Source of the DNA: Undaria pinnatifida
Lineage: Eukaryota; Sar; Phaeophyceae; Laminariales; Alariaceae
DNA: 64,000 nucleotides
NCBI GenBank assembly: GCA_012845835.1
Contig: JABAKD010000028.1
Coordinates: 11,871,241-11,935,240, forward strand
Direction of reading: 5' to 3'
The translations under genes were made by a program, and so were the position numbers. Positions 47,601 through 58,399 of this stretch are shown piece by piece; positions within the stretch are counted from its first letter, which is position 1; every line of letters starts with the position of its first letter. The notes under the pieces are model-generated. The model saw only the letters and a program-made list of their open reading frames with translations, was not told the DNA's origin and ran no database searches.

Positions 47601-50600
47601 CAAGCTCCGACAAACGGCGAAGGGCGCTCGATATTTCCTCCGACTGGCCTGTTCGGGACAAAGCAAAATGTTCATGTTAGTAGGATAATCACAAGGTTAA
47701 TATGACTATCGCAATAGTAATATTTCGATTTTATCTCGCGTACCTCGACCTTCATAAAGATCGCAAACAAAAGCGGACATGCGGCGCCGAAAACTTTCCG
47801 TCGGTATGTGGTCGTTCGTACTACATGCTTTCACTCTCAAGCAACGTTTTCCGCAGCACTTTGAATCGGGCATACGGACGCCCTCACCTCTAAGAGATGA
47901 CAGCTCCGTACGCACTTCGGCGATGGCCAGTTCGATGGCGGCCAGAGTGTCGGCGGCTTCCTTTCTCTCGGCGACTATGCGAACACTCTCCTACAATCGG
48001 TCGGGACAAGAGAGCAAACGGTAAATAAATGCAGATCAATAATTGGTTGGTTGATTCTACTTACAGGCCTACCACGAGCGCATGCATGCATGACGTTCGC
48101 TCACGTAACGGGAACAATCCGGCGTTAACCCTCTTCTTCTGCAACAGTTTGTCCACACCAGTTGCAACTATTTCCCCGTCAAACGAGGGTGCTGTCCAAA
48201 GGGGGTTAACAAGATTCCTCGCTCATGTTGCACGCCCAAAAGAGAATAAGACGCGACGTCAGATCTGCGACCAGTGCCAGCAGTACATATTTGCCCCCTA
48301 TGCATGCAACTCAAGCATCCACGACAAAATCAAACATCCGCAGCAGAGGCGTACAGGCAGTGCTTGCGTTTAGTTCTATGCTGGGGCCGGCGTGTTTTCC
48401 AGTTCTCCGTCGTCCCTGCCTCCTCCCATTCCTTTCGTAGATATATTGTAATGAAGACTTGTCTAGCAGTGTTTATTCCAACACTCATCGGATTGCGTTG
48501 ATTAGTGGTTTTGTTGGCTCGCATCGATTGCTGCTTACTCAGTCACGCTGGCTTCTTTCTGCGCAGTTCTTTAACCATACTTTCATGCTTCCGTATTTCC
48601 ATGATATCGTGTTATCACTGACGTAGGCCGCAGCCTCCAAGAAATGCGCGATTTGTTTCAGCGTCAACGCTCAAAATCCTTCTCCCGCCCATCGAAGTCA
48701 TGGTCAAACCACTCGGATGGTTGCGTGGCTCCTTCTGTACTACAGTGGCAACCGACTGAACTGGCGGGGACACCTCAAGGAGACCTCAAAGAGACCCAAA
48801 GAGGCCTGAAAGAAACCTCAATAAGCGCTGAAGGAGGCCTCAAGGGAGACGAGCGACGCAACGTTTGGTCGGCACGCCACAAGCTTGGATAAACCTTTAC
48901 CACTGCAAACAATGACCCACACAATTTCCAACTAGTGTATCCACAACAACATGGATCAAGTATTAAAGGTAAAAAGGTTAAGAGAGTCCACGCCGCTGTA
49001 CGTAGACTTTAAGCGCTAAGCGCCAAACAATCGTTACCTTGTTCGCAGAAGATATTTCTCTCTCAATCGTGGCTGCCGCTGCGGTGGTTTTCTCTCTGAT
49101 AACCCGTGTCTCCTCTTCCAAGGCCGCCTTGTGAACCGCAGAAGTAGCCTGGGTTGACCTGGCCGTCCAAACATAACCATCAAAACCATCAAAGCAGAGT
49201 TTCACGATGGCAATGCGACAATTTGACCACACTTTCGCGTTTTGTCGCCCCACAATACAGAATCCGTCCCTAATGTTAGCCAACGAAGCGCATTGTTTGG
49301 TATTTCCATGGTTTGTTATGGCGCTGCCATGGAATGGCAATGCCACGGGCTTTCATGACAGCGGCATGGCACTGCATACCATGACGCTGCCCTGGCAGCT
49401 ATGGCCCTGTCGCCAGCGCTGAGATCCAAAACCAATGGCTCAACGTCGGGCTATAGTGATAGACTAGACTGGAGACTTACCGAATAGATCCAATCTTGGA
49501 CATTAAGCTTTGATGTTCGGCCTTCCTCTCGCTGAACTCCGGGTCGTTGATGGTGTGAGCGGCGATTACCTTCTCCGATGTGGCCAGCTGCTCAGTAAGG
49601 AGTTGGTGCCGCTGGGTCTTCTCCTGCAGCTGTGCTTTCATTTCGATCACCTGCGCATGCTCAAAGCAAGACGCGCACGGAATGAGTGGGATCGATAACA
49701 TTGACGTTTCATTTCGACCATTTGCACGTGCTCATTGCACGTCGAGTGTATACGGAATGAGTGGGATCGATGACATTGACGTTTCATTTCGACCATTTGC
49801 ACGTGCTCATTGCACGTTGAGTGTATACGGAATGAGTGGGATCGATAACATTGACGTTTCATTTCGACCTTTGCACGTGCTCATTGCACGTCGAGTGTAT
49901 ACGGAACTAGCAGAATCGAAAACTGTGATATTTGTTGTGTTGGCCCTGCCTTGTTGGCCACCGATTCCACGGGGGGATCGCTCAGTAATTGACACTGGAA
50001 CGATCAAAGCAGAAAAGGAGTGCGTCGGAATTGCGCCACTTGCGCTCGGAAGCCTGTTTTTGTATACGCTCGCAATGCAAATGCCATACCTGGTAGAACT
50101 TATCAATAGGTACCAGGTACTAGAAAAATCAGAGATACAGAGAGGGAGCTGGCCCTTTGGCAAGGAGAGGATCTGACTTTCGTCTATACTCAGCACTCCC
50201 GGAGTGCGCACATAACGTGCACGTGAAGGAAGTACCTCACGGAGCAGCACACAGGACACCCCTGACGGAATACCAAACCATGAGTGATCGACGTTGAGGC
50301 TATGAATACCTCATGCTGCACATTGTCTGACAGCAAAAAACTTAGTAACAATAACAACATTGATGGCAATAGCAGTAATACTATAAATAATACGTGATCA
50401 CCGATGGGTCATCCCGCGTGTTCTGTCCCTTGACCTCCTCAAGCTCCGCGGACAGGGCCCTCAGCTCTTGAGTCAACCTAGACTCCTCCTTGTCGAGGTG
50501 GTGAACAGTTTCCTGCGCGAGCAACACGAGCCAAACAGGTACAAGCGTTACCCCCTCAACATGGTTCGCTACTAGCCTCACGGTAAGTACCTCACCAGAG

Positions 50601-53225
50601 CAATTTCCAAGTCCGTACCGGGTCTACTCACTCTAAGGGTAAAACGTGTAGGTGAAACCGTGCCCTTTTCTCCGTTAACTCTCCTCTATCAACAGATTGA
50701 TACGGGTGCACATTCAAGGAACTATTGCCCATGAACTGTTGTAACTGGTCAGCCAATTGCTGCGTTTCCTGGTACTGATTCACCCCCACCTGACGACTGA
50801 CATCCCCGGACAGGTCAGCCAGACGGTTTTTCAGTGCTTCCGTTTCAGCCGCAATAGATTCTTGCTGAGAGGTTGACTTCGCCATGTCCTCTGGCCGGGG
50901 GGGGAGGGGGGGGCAACGGATGGGTGTTAATCCTCGCAATAAGTGTGCCTTCAACTGCATGTCGGCCAATCATGTATACCTGGTAGTAAATAGACAAATA
51001 TACACATTTCATCAAGTGGATTGTCCGGTACAGTCGTCTTCCAACCGAGAGTGTTTGCTATTACTGCACGACGAGCGGTGCTCGCGGGTGCCGACATCCT
51101 GTTCGACATCGTGCCCTGGCTTCTATTCTCTGGCAATTTTGTGCCTAACATGCTTCCCCCAACTGATAGTCCCTTGTGAGCATCGATACCATTGGCGTTG
51201 GCGGATCTAGTTGGTGCCTAGTTACGAACAGTAGTCCTGGTGTTTGCTGAACTTACGCGTTGCTAGACCGGATGTTCTGACTGAACCTAAAGGCAGGAAA
51301 TATCGTCATTTGCCAGGTACAATAGTGTCTAGTCAGTGTCTAGTTGTGAATCGTGTGTAGACTTCCGGATGCAGTTACCTTGAAGAGCCTTGCCTGCAGC
51401 TTCACGTCTACAACGGACCAAGACGTTGGTGACTATCAAATGGCAGCTAACCATGCAATTGGCGTGGTAGGTGTTACGCACGGCAAGATGACCCCTGTAT
51501 GATATCACACATCATGAATTGGAGCTTACCTTCCCTGGCGCTCTCGACAGATCCGATCTCTGCCTGTATGTCCTTCATCTGGAGGGTGTTCTGCTCCAGA
51601 CTTGAGCCTGCGGTCTCCAATCGCTCTTCTAGATCTGACCGTTCCGTCCGGAGAGCCTCGATAGCCTATAATACAAGACCAAAAGGCGAATCTGATTATC
51701 GCCACGTTACCCCTGTTGATGTATTGCTGCTGCTACTTGACTTTTTGACGCGTTCGTGGGTGACGCTTCAACTCTTTCAACACTGCACTCCCATTTTGGG
51801 TGTAAAACACTCGTACATAGACTACAAAAAATAGTAGTTGGAAAAGGGTTGCGTACTACCAAACGACCGTTCATGTTCATGTGCATGAAGTATACACGCA
51901 TTTATGCCGGCGCTAACGCAAACCAGGTATGCTTCTTTTACCTTGAGGAACGCGTTGCGCGAGGCCTGAGCGGCGGCGCTACCCTCGTCCTGCGTCTTGC
52001 ATTGCGCCTCAAGCTCCCCGATTCTGGTGGTGAGTTCGATCAACTCTCTCTCCTTGGCGCGGTGCGCGGTAGAGGCATGCTTGGTGTTGACTTCTTGCTG
52101 CAGATAGAGCCAACGCACCAAACGCACGTCAGGCAGATGAAGGCATCGAGCCTTGAGCACCATACATATGATACAGCTACCACACCCGATATCAAGAAAT
52201 ATCTAAACAGCCGTATGTAAAATGGTGCGCATTGGCCTAGGATTGTACTGCAGCTTTGGACGGATCAGCGGGTGCAAACTTTACGGGATAGCAATATAAC
52301 GGGAAGGATTCTCCCATTGCCGATGAGCACAAGTCTTTCTGCAAGCCAACACCCCCCCGTGCGCGCGCTCATGCGCCAAGGACATCAATAATCAAAACGC
52401 GTCGAAGTAAGAGGTTGCCTCTCTAGATCAGGAATGAAGTTATCGTACGCGTAGCTGTGCATCGAGCAGAGAGGCGTAGCCGTTCGTCCCCAGCACGAAG
52501 TGCAATATTAGCATTAGGGTATGATGACTGACACCTTGGTGCAGTCGTTGTGACGTTCGACCAGGCATGATAACCGCTCGAACGTAGCCGTCAGGTCCAC
52601 AGGCACGTGGGCAGCAACTCCTTTTTGGTGGTCTTGAACACCTAACAACGTATCAGTTGGGAGTGCACACACAGGAAGCATGTGACATGTTATGTTACGT
52701 GTTACATATCTCTCATGCGCAAAGGCCACATTACGTCAGAGAACTACTTGAAGGGGGAGGGGGCGGGAAGGGGGGGGAGAGAGGAACGAGAGAGGGGATA
52801 CAGATGTGCAGTAACTTTCACCAAATATGGGTGCTCCGCGCCTTCTCGCTGGCGTACCGAAGAGCAAGTGGGTGGCACTGCAGCCTGACTGGCACACTGG
52901 GCATTAATGAATGCAACTCGACAAACTTAACGTCGGCATTCTCGCGACATTGATCTTGTCTTGGATACGATATCATATCACCCCTTGACCTATATCATAG
53001 CAAAGCACCTGACCGTCTGTCTATTTCGTCGCGAACGGCCATGTGCCAAACAATCGTTCATGCACCAAGATTTGATATCCCGGAAGCAACATTCATGGCA
53101 TGAGTAACATGAGTAAAAGGCACGTACACGGTGTCCAGACCTTCGGAGGTGAATGAGAGGCGTGGCATGTAGACGTCTGATGTTTGCTTCGCCACATGGT
53201 CCAGCTTGAGGAGCAGGTCTTGAAG
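44612..53225 (-). CDS. Coiled-coil protein, sixteen exons (5' end uncertain)
   Basis: Minus-strand exons in transcript order: 53225-53141, 52641-52535, 52097-51942, 51665-51530, 51393-51379, 50890-50790, 50512-50402, 49650-49481, 49158-49038, 47990-47888, 47648-47479, 46433-46327, 45397-45331, 45259-45203, 45107-44944, 44627-44612 (TGA at 44614-44612). Introns are GT-AG and phases chain without a stop through 1686 nt (561 residues plus stop). The product is mostly heptad-rich, Glu/Gln/Ala/Lys-rich coiled coil, for example KERELIELTTRIGELEAQ, RTERSDLEERLETAGSS and KEESRLTQELRALSAELEE. A small uncharged stretch (AVAAFSGGLGWALSS, exon 45259-45203) breaks the coil near the C-terminus. The first donor (GTCTGG), the 15-nt microexon and the 16-nt last exon are the weakest calls. 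Upstream exons are likely. No family recognised; a structural, membrane-tethering or cytoskeletal role is only a guess. Confidence 0.7.
46683..46945. repeat. Foldback (inverted repeat) in an intron of the coiled-coil gene
   Basis: Left arm from about 46683 (CACTAACCCCCTTCGCTAGC, then GCTGCGGAAAAGG) pairs with the right arm ending near 46945 (GCTTGACCGG region, then GCTAGCGAGGGGGGTCAGCG). Arms are about 125 bp with mismatches and little loop. Another partial copy of one arm lies at about 46600-46682. Probably a MITE-like or foldback element in the intron between exons 47648-47479 and 46433-46327. Confidence 0.6.
46976..47105 (+). repeat. Two-copy tandem duplication, about 75 bp
   Basis: GTCTGACAAAAAGC...TTTAAGTAGCCGGCCCG near 46976 recurs as GTCTGACGAACAAGC...CTTAAGTAGCCGGCCCG near 47050, within the same intron. 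Confidence 0.6.
49681..49905 (-). repeat. 75-bp tandem triplication copying a splice junction
   Basis: Three 75-bp units start near 49681, 49756 and 49831 (+ coordinates); the last is 1 bp shorter. On the minus strand each contains GAGCACGTGCAAATGGTCG followed by AAATGAAA, which resembles the real acceptor and start of exon 49650-49481 (GAGCATGCGCAG|GTGATCG, then AAATGAAA). The acceptor AG is lost in two copies and an AG remains in the outermost one. Confidence 0.7.
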
Positions 53226-53522
53226 CTGGAGTGAGGCGGATCGGCATGAGCGTGCAAAACCAAGCAAAAAAAGGAACACTTCAAACTTTAAACACCAACA
53301 TTGAGCGGGCACAAACAACACATGAATTCAATCAGGCCCAACATCTCCTCGACACTTCCATGAATTCAATCAGGTCGAACATCTCCCCGAAACTTCTGGC
53401 TCGCAAGTTAACGTGCACAACAAGCAGCGAGCCTGTTTGTTCGTTATATACCCTGGTAGCTGTTTAGCACTGCACCACGTTTTTGCGACAAATACGTCGA
53501 GATAATGTTGGATATCATTTAA

Positions 53523-53716
53523 AGTACAGTGGTAGTCCCTCTATAGCGCCGGTATGTGCATTATAGAGGGAAATACCGGCACTATAGCGGCACCAAACAC
53601 TACTCCGCAAATTGCCACTACTACTGGTTGTTGTTCCCATCTGTGCCAAGCGATGTCATAGGCATTATAGCCGGCACCCGGCATTACTCAATAGACGGAC
53701 CTATACTTACAAAAAG
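53523..53716. mobile_element. Mariner/pogo-like transposon remnant
   Basis: Begins TACAGTGGTAGTCCCTCTAT (TA plus a CAGTG-type terminus) and contains internal inverted pieces (CTATAGCGCCGG, GCACTATAGCGGC, GGCATTATAGCCGGC). No matching right terminus was found, so it is a fragment or heavily diverged. Confidence 0.4.
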
Positions 53717-54479
53717 GGTTTGCTGGGTACAGAGTATCGGTGTAGACTAAGCTATGAACTCGCCTGAAGTGGTCGGTGTTACTTACCTGGTTACTTGCGC
53801 GGTGCCTGTTTTTTTTATTTTTCAGGCGTCACCCCTCTTTTTCAACTTGCGACACCCCCGGATTTCAAGCCAACCACGTGCCGAAGGGTTGTATGATCAA
53901 GATTGAGATCTTGAGACTTGGGACCCATGTGAGACCAAACAAGCGACGCCTGCCATGTTATGAAGAATCAAGGAAAAGCATGCAGCAGCATGGTGGTCAC
54001 CATGCTGCACGCGTGTCGCACAGCAGCGCCATACATTGTAGTTCGGACGAATTCCCTACCCTAGCGGCCAGGGCTGCTGAGTGTGGTCGATGCTGTAGCC
54101 GCCACCTCGTTTCGATATTTTGTCCCCTTGAAGCCAGTGGAAGCCCCAAAAGGGTTAATGATATAAGGGCTTCGCTCCGCGGGCGGCTGACGCCGCCCGC
54201 TACGTTTGCGCAAGGAAGAATGCAACTAAAGCATGTAAAGGTGGGAGAAAGAAGAGGCTCATTATTTGGTGCGAACAACGATTTGATAATGCCAAGAGGT
54301 GCTTGTTCAGAGCAGATTGCCCTGTGCTGTGCTGTGTGATTGTTGGCGATGCCACGTTCTGATCGGCAGTACGGGCGTAATTTGCGTGGGGGGGAAACAT
54401 GGGGACCGAGAGAGCCAAATGAAGAAAAAGCAAAACAAAGAGTATACAGCACCACGTATACCCCTGGTACTGCTGTATG

Positions 54480-54945
54480 TTCGAAATAAAGCACAGCGCA
54501 ACACGACACAGCACCGCAGCGCAGGGCAAGGCACGGCACCGCACCGCACGGCACCGCACGGCGCTGCGCTGCGCTGCCGGGCTATATATTGCTGGACTGA
54601 TCTGAGCTGGGCGTGCAATGTGATCGAACACCGCGTAGTACCTGGAGTGTACAAACCTGATGTAGTACGAGTGTCAGTACGTGGTATTGAACTTTTTGGG
54701 GGGGGGAAACAGAGAAGCGCTGGAGAAGCGCTGTTTTGGGCATCCGAGCCCCCCGCTCAGCCGTCCGGAGAGGATAATATCTTGAGTTAGTGTGGGAAGC
54801 AAAAACAAATGGAGGCCGCTCAGGGAAATCGATATTATTTGTATGTAGGTCTATAGGACTATCCAATAGACCACAGAGTCACTGCTGTGACTTTGTGGTC
54901 TAGTGGATAGACTACTGTCTGCTTCTAAGCCTGGTTGCTATGTAT
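54480..54945 (+). mobile_element. SINE-2, copy A (with GC-rich leader), 3' truncated
   Basis: A GC-rich leader of GCACCGCACGGC units (about 54510-54580) leads into the shared SINE-2 body: CTGATCTGAGCTGGGCGTGC, a CCGCTCAGCCGTCCGG block, GGAGGCCGCTCAGG, then the palindrome CTATCCAATAGACCACAGAG...GTGGTCTAGTGGATAG. It stops about 20 bp after the A-box where copy B begins. Confidence 0.7.
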
Positions 54946-55313
54946 AGCTGGGCTGATCTGAGCTGGGCGTGCATTGTGATTCAACACCGTAGTACCTGGT
55001 ATGTACAAACCTGGTGTAGTATCGGTACGTGCTATTGGGTTAAGAAACAAGAAAAAACTGAGAAGCGCTGAGAAGAGCTGTTTCGGGCATCCGAGCCCCC
55101 CGCTCAGCCGTCCGGAAAGGATAATATCTGTAAGTTAGTGTGGGAAACAAAACAAAAAGGGAGGCCGCTCGGATTATTTGTAACTAGGTATATAGGACTA
55201 TCCACTAGACCACAGAGTTACCGTGACTTTGCGGTCTATAGTGGATAGACTGTCTGCTTTTGAGCTTGGTATGCGTGGGTTCGAATCCCCGTGTCATCGA
55301 AATATGTATATAT
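54946..55313 (+). mobile_element. SINE-2, copy B (complete)
   Basis: Complete unit: body, palindrome near 55198-55249, tRNA-like part with A-box (GTGGATAGACTG) and B-box (GGTTCGAATCC), and an A-rich end (about 55300-55325). The tRNA-like region sits at the 3' end, unlike classical SINEs where it is the 5' head. Confidence 0.75.
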
Positions 55314-55326
55314 AATAAAAACAAAA

Positions 55327-55557
55327 ATACACTCCAGCTGTGAGATCGAAGATTTCGTCGAAACTCATCTTTGCAAGCTGTGTGATACTACTCCGATCGC
55401 GCGTACTACGGGTTGTGTGTCCTCATTAAGGATATAGGTCGGCGACTCCCCTTGCAACTACAGTGCAGCTATCAGGGTCAACAGGGTGATATTAGTCAGT
55501 CTGTGCGCGGAAACTATAAAACCCGTTTCTGAGGGGGACAAAATCTGACAGCTGTGG
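55327..55557 (-). repeat. Dispersed repeat X, copy 3
   Basis: Reverse-complement match to 7953-8200, joined directly to the A-rich end of SINE-2 copy B. Confidence 0.75.
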
Positions 55558-56138
55558 AAGGAAATGCATCAGTTTATCAAGTGAATCCTGAAAGTCGAAT
55601 AACCGTGAGGGAAGGGCGGAGTTTTTAAGGACGTGGGCGCCTGGGTTTGATCAAGAGGGGGGGGCGGGGGGCGGGACGGGCGGGGCAGCTCAATCTGTGC
55701 GTGGAAACTATAAATCCTATCCTGCAAGTCGTACAACCAGTGAGGAGAGGGCGGAGCGTTCAAGGGGGTGGGGGGGAGGGCGGGGGGGGGGGGGGAGCGA
55801 AAGGGTTTTAAACAACATTTTTAGGTCACATAGATGTAGGGGTTTGCTATACGCGTGGTGCTAGGTCTAGGCGATGGTGCGGGTGGTGGGGAAGGAGGGG
55901 GCGTTGGAAGGGGGCGGGGGCGGGGGGAGAATTTGCAGCAGAGGCATGGATGACTCTAGAAAGATAATGAGGTGATATCAAGTGCGTGGAAGTGTGTATT
56001 ACTCTGGCAGATTTCGATGTTAGGTGGGGCGTTTGAGCAAGAGGGACCGGGAAAAAAAAAAGAAGGAATGGGGCGGCGGGGGGGGGGGGGGGGGGGCGGG
56101 GAAGGTTTTCAAGATATTTAGGTCACATATAATGTAAG
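55558..56138. repeat. G-tract-rich repeat X-associated region
   Basis: Several G runs (55660-55690, 55770-55800, 56077-56100) alternate with segments like GAAACTATAAATCC and GTGATATCA that recur through 55560-56800. It appears to be several degenerate copies of the G/C-tract end of the repeat X family. Confidence 0.5.
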
Positions 56139-56222
56139 ATACACTCCAGCTGTGAGATCGAAGATTTGGTCGAAACTCATCTTTGCAAGCTTGTGTGTGA
56201 TACTCCGATCGCGCGTATTACG
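56139..56222 (-). repeat. Repeat X fragment
   Basis: About 84 bp matching the AT-rich end of repeat X (ACACTCCAGCTGTGAGATCG onward). Confidence 0.7.
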
Positions 56223-56820
56223 CATATATGTAGGGGTTTGCTATACGCGTGGTGCTAGGCGATCGTGCGGGTGATGGGGAAGGAGGGGGCGTTGGGAGGG
56301 GGGGTTAATGAAAGCTACGTCATGTATGGCTAGAAAGATAATGACGTGATATCAATTGCGTAGAAGTGTTTATTACTCTGGCCGATTTCGATTGTACGTG
56401 GGGCGTTTAAACAAAAGGGCGGGGGAAAAACAAGAAACAAAAGGGGGGGGGGGGGGGGTGATATCAGCTGGCTGGTAATGTTCACTACTCTCAGGCAGAC
56501 TTTGATTTTAGGTGGGGCGTTTGAACAAGGGGGATCGGGGGGGAGCGGGGGGGCGGGCGAGACACTTCAATATGTGCGCGGAAACTACAAATCCTCAAAG
56601 GGGATAAATCTGACGGTTGTAGCAAGAAGACATCCCTTTATATCACCTGCCTGGTATTGTTTATTATTCTAGAAGATTTGATGTTAGATGGCCAGAAAGA
56701 TAATGGGGTCATATCAGCCGGCTGGTAGTGTTTACTACTCTGGCAGACTTTGATTTTACGTGGGGCGTTGGAACAAGAGGGGTTGGGGGCACACACACTT
56801 CAATATATATTGATAGTAAA
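56223..56820. repeat. Degenerate tandem copies of a G-tract repeat
   Basis: Segments TTTACTACTCTGGC, TTTTAGGTGGGGCGTTTGAAC-like and GATAATGGGGTCATATCA recur at about 150-200 bp spacing with G runs between them. No gene seen. Confidence 0.5.
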
Positions 56821-56825
56821 AAAAA

Positions 56826-57200
56826 GGAGACGCGCGGCACCGCACGGCGCTGCGCTGCGCTGCTGGGCTATTTATAGCTGGGCTGATCTGAGCTAGGCGT
56901 GCATTGTGATTCAACACCGTAGTACCTGGTATGTACAAACCTAGTACAATAGTAACGGTACGTGCTATTGATTTTTTGGGGGGGGAGGAATCTGAAAAAG
57001 GCTGAGGAGCGCGTGTTTCGGGCATCCGAGCCCCCCGCTCAGCCGTCCGGACAGGAGAATATCTTAAAGTTAGTGTGGGAAGAACAACAAAGGGAGGCCG
57101 CTCAGGAAATAGATATTACTTGTAAGTAGGTATGCAGGACTATCCACTAGACCACAGAGTCAATGTGACTTTGTGGACTAGTGGATAGACTGTCTGCGGC
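56826..57200 (+). mobile_element. SINE-2, copy C, 3' truncated
   Basis: Has the GC-rich leader (GCACCGCACGGCGCTGCG), body and palindrome (near 57131-57190). It ends in the tRNA-like region where SINE-1 begins. Confidence 0.7.
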
Positions 57201-57214
57201 TATATATAGCCGGT

Positions 57215-57508
57215 CGCCCGGTGGCGTATCAGGTTAACCTCGAGCCTGGTATAGGTCAGTTTCGTGAGTTCGAGTCCCGCCGAGGGCACACTCCTATAAA
57301 TTCGTAGGGAATTTTTCTTGTCCACAAAAGGACCTGCGGAAAGCGCGAGAGCGTGAGTTAGCAACAAATGTTGTTAAATTGACGAGCAGTGGGATTGCTG
57401 AACCCTATGCGCGACAAAAATTGAAGGCAAGAACCAGGGGGGAAAAGGGACGACACCTGTGACCATGGCTTGTCCGGAAGCTGGAAAGTAGAAGCGTGTG
57501 AAAAAAAA
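57215..57508 (+). mobile_element. tRNA-derived SINE-1, full copy
   Basis: The tRNA-like head runs from CCCGGTGGCGTATCAGG through the B-box GTTCGAGTCCCGCC to GAGGGCA; the ends can pair as an acceptor stem (GCCC.GG with CCGAGGGC). The body includes GGAAAGCGCGAGAGCGTGAG and GCTGAACCCTATGCGC, and the tail is a run of A at about 57500-57508. Inserted between SINE-2 copies C and D. Confidence 0.8.
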
Positions 57509-57893
57509 AGCTGGGCTGATCTGAGCTGGGCGTGCATTGTGATTCAACACCGTAGTACCTGGTATGTACAAACCTACTGGTGTAGTAGTACCGATACATG
57601 CTATTGAACTTTCTTTGGACAAAAAAGAAAATCTGAGAAGGGCTAAGAAGCGCGTGTTCCGGCATCCGATCCCCACGCTCAGCCGTCCGGAAAGGAGAAT
57701 ATCTTAAAGTTAGTGTGGGAAGAAAGAAAAAGGAGGCCGTTCAGGAAATCGATACTATTTGTAAGTAGGTCTGTAGGACTATCTGCTAGACCACAGAGTC
57801 ACTGTGACTTTGTGGTCTAGTGGATAGACTGTCTGCTTCTGAGCCTGTAGTTTGCGTGGGTTCGAATCCCGATGTCATCGAAAAAAACATAGA
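57509..57893 (+). mobile_element. SINE-2, copy D (complete)
   Basis: Complete unit directly after the SINE-1 A-tail. The palindrome lies at 57778-57829, the B-box GGTTCGAATCCC near 57860, and the A-rich tail at 57882. Confidence 0.75.
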
Positions 57894-58312
57894 TTGATAC
57901 TCAAAAAAACAACATTGATAGTATACTCATAAAAGAAGGAGACGGTGAGAAGCGCTGAGAAGAACACCGCAGTCATTGTGACTTTGTGGTCTACTAGTAG
58001 AAAAACTGTCCGATCATGAGCCTGGTGTTCGTTGGTTCGAACCCGGGTGTCATTAGAAAAAAAAAGAAATGATCCTCAATAAAAAAGCATTGATTCAGCC
58101 GTCCGGGGAGGAGAATATCTCAAAGTTAGTGTGGCAAATGGAGGCCTCATAAAAAAGCATTGATAGTAAACTCATGAAAAAAGGAGACGGTGAGAAGCGC
58201 TGAGAGAACAACACAGAGTCACTGTGACTTTGTGGTCTAGTGAATAGACTGTCCGCTTATGGGCCTGGCCTTTCTTGGTTCGAATCCGGATGTCATCGGA
58301 AAAAAAGAATGA
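57894..58312 (+). mobile_element. SINE-2, 3' fragments E and F
   Basis: Two partial units (about 57950-58070 and 58083-58308), each with GACTTTGTGGTCTA, an A-box-like segment and a B-box GGTTCGAACCC or GGTTCGAATCC followed by A-rich sequence. Bodies are internally deleted. Confidence 0.65.
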
Positions 58313-58399
58313 TCCGTCACAGACCAACTATGTACGTATCATGGGAAATATTGTCAGCGATTGTTTCTCTCTTTAACAGGGACCTCCGACGCCAAGAAT

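Noticed and set aside
53997-54790. Overlapping 140-185-codon frames on both strands at 54-54.8 kb
   Set aside because: They run across the GC-rich leader and body of SINE-2; no domain.
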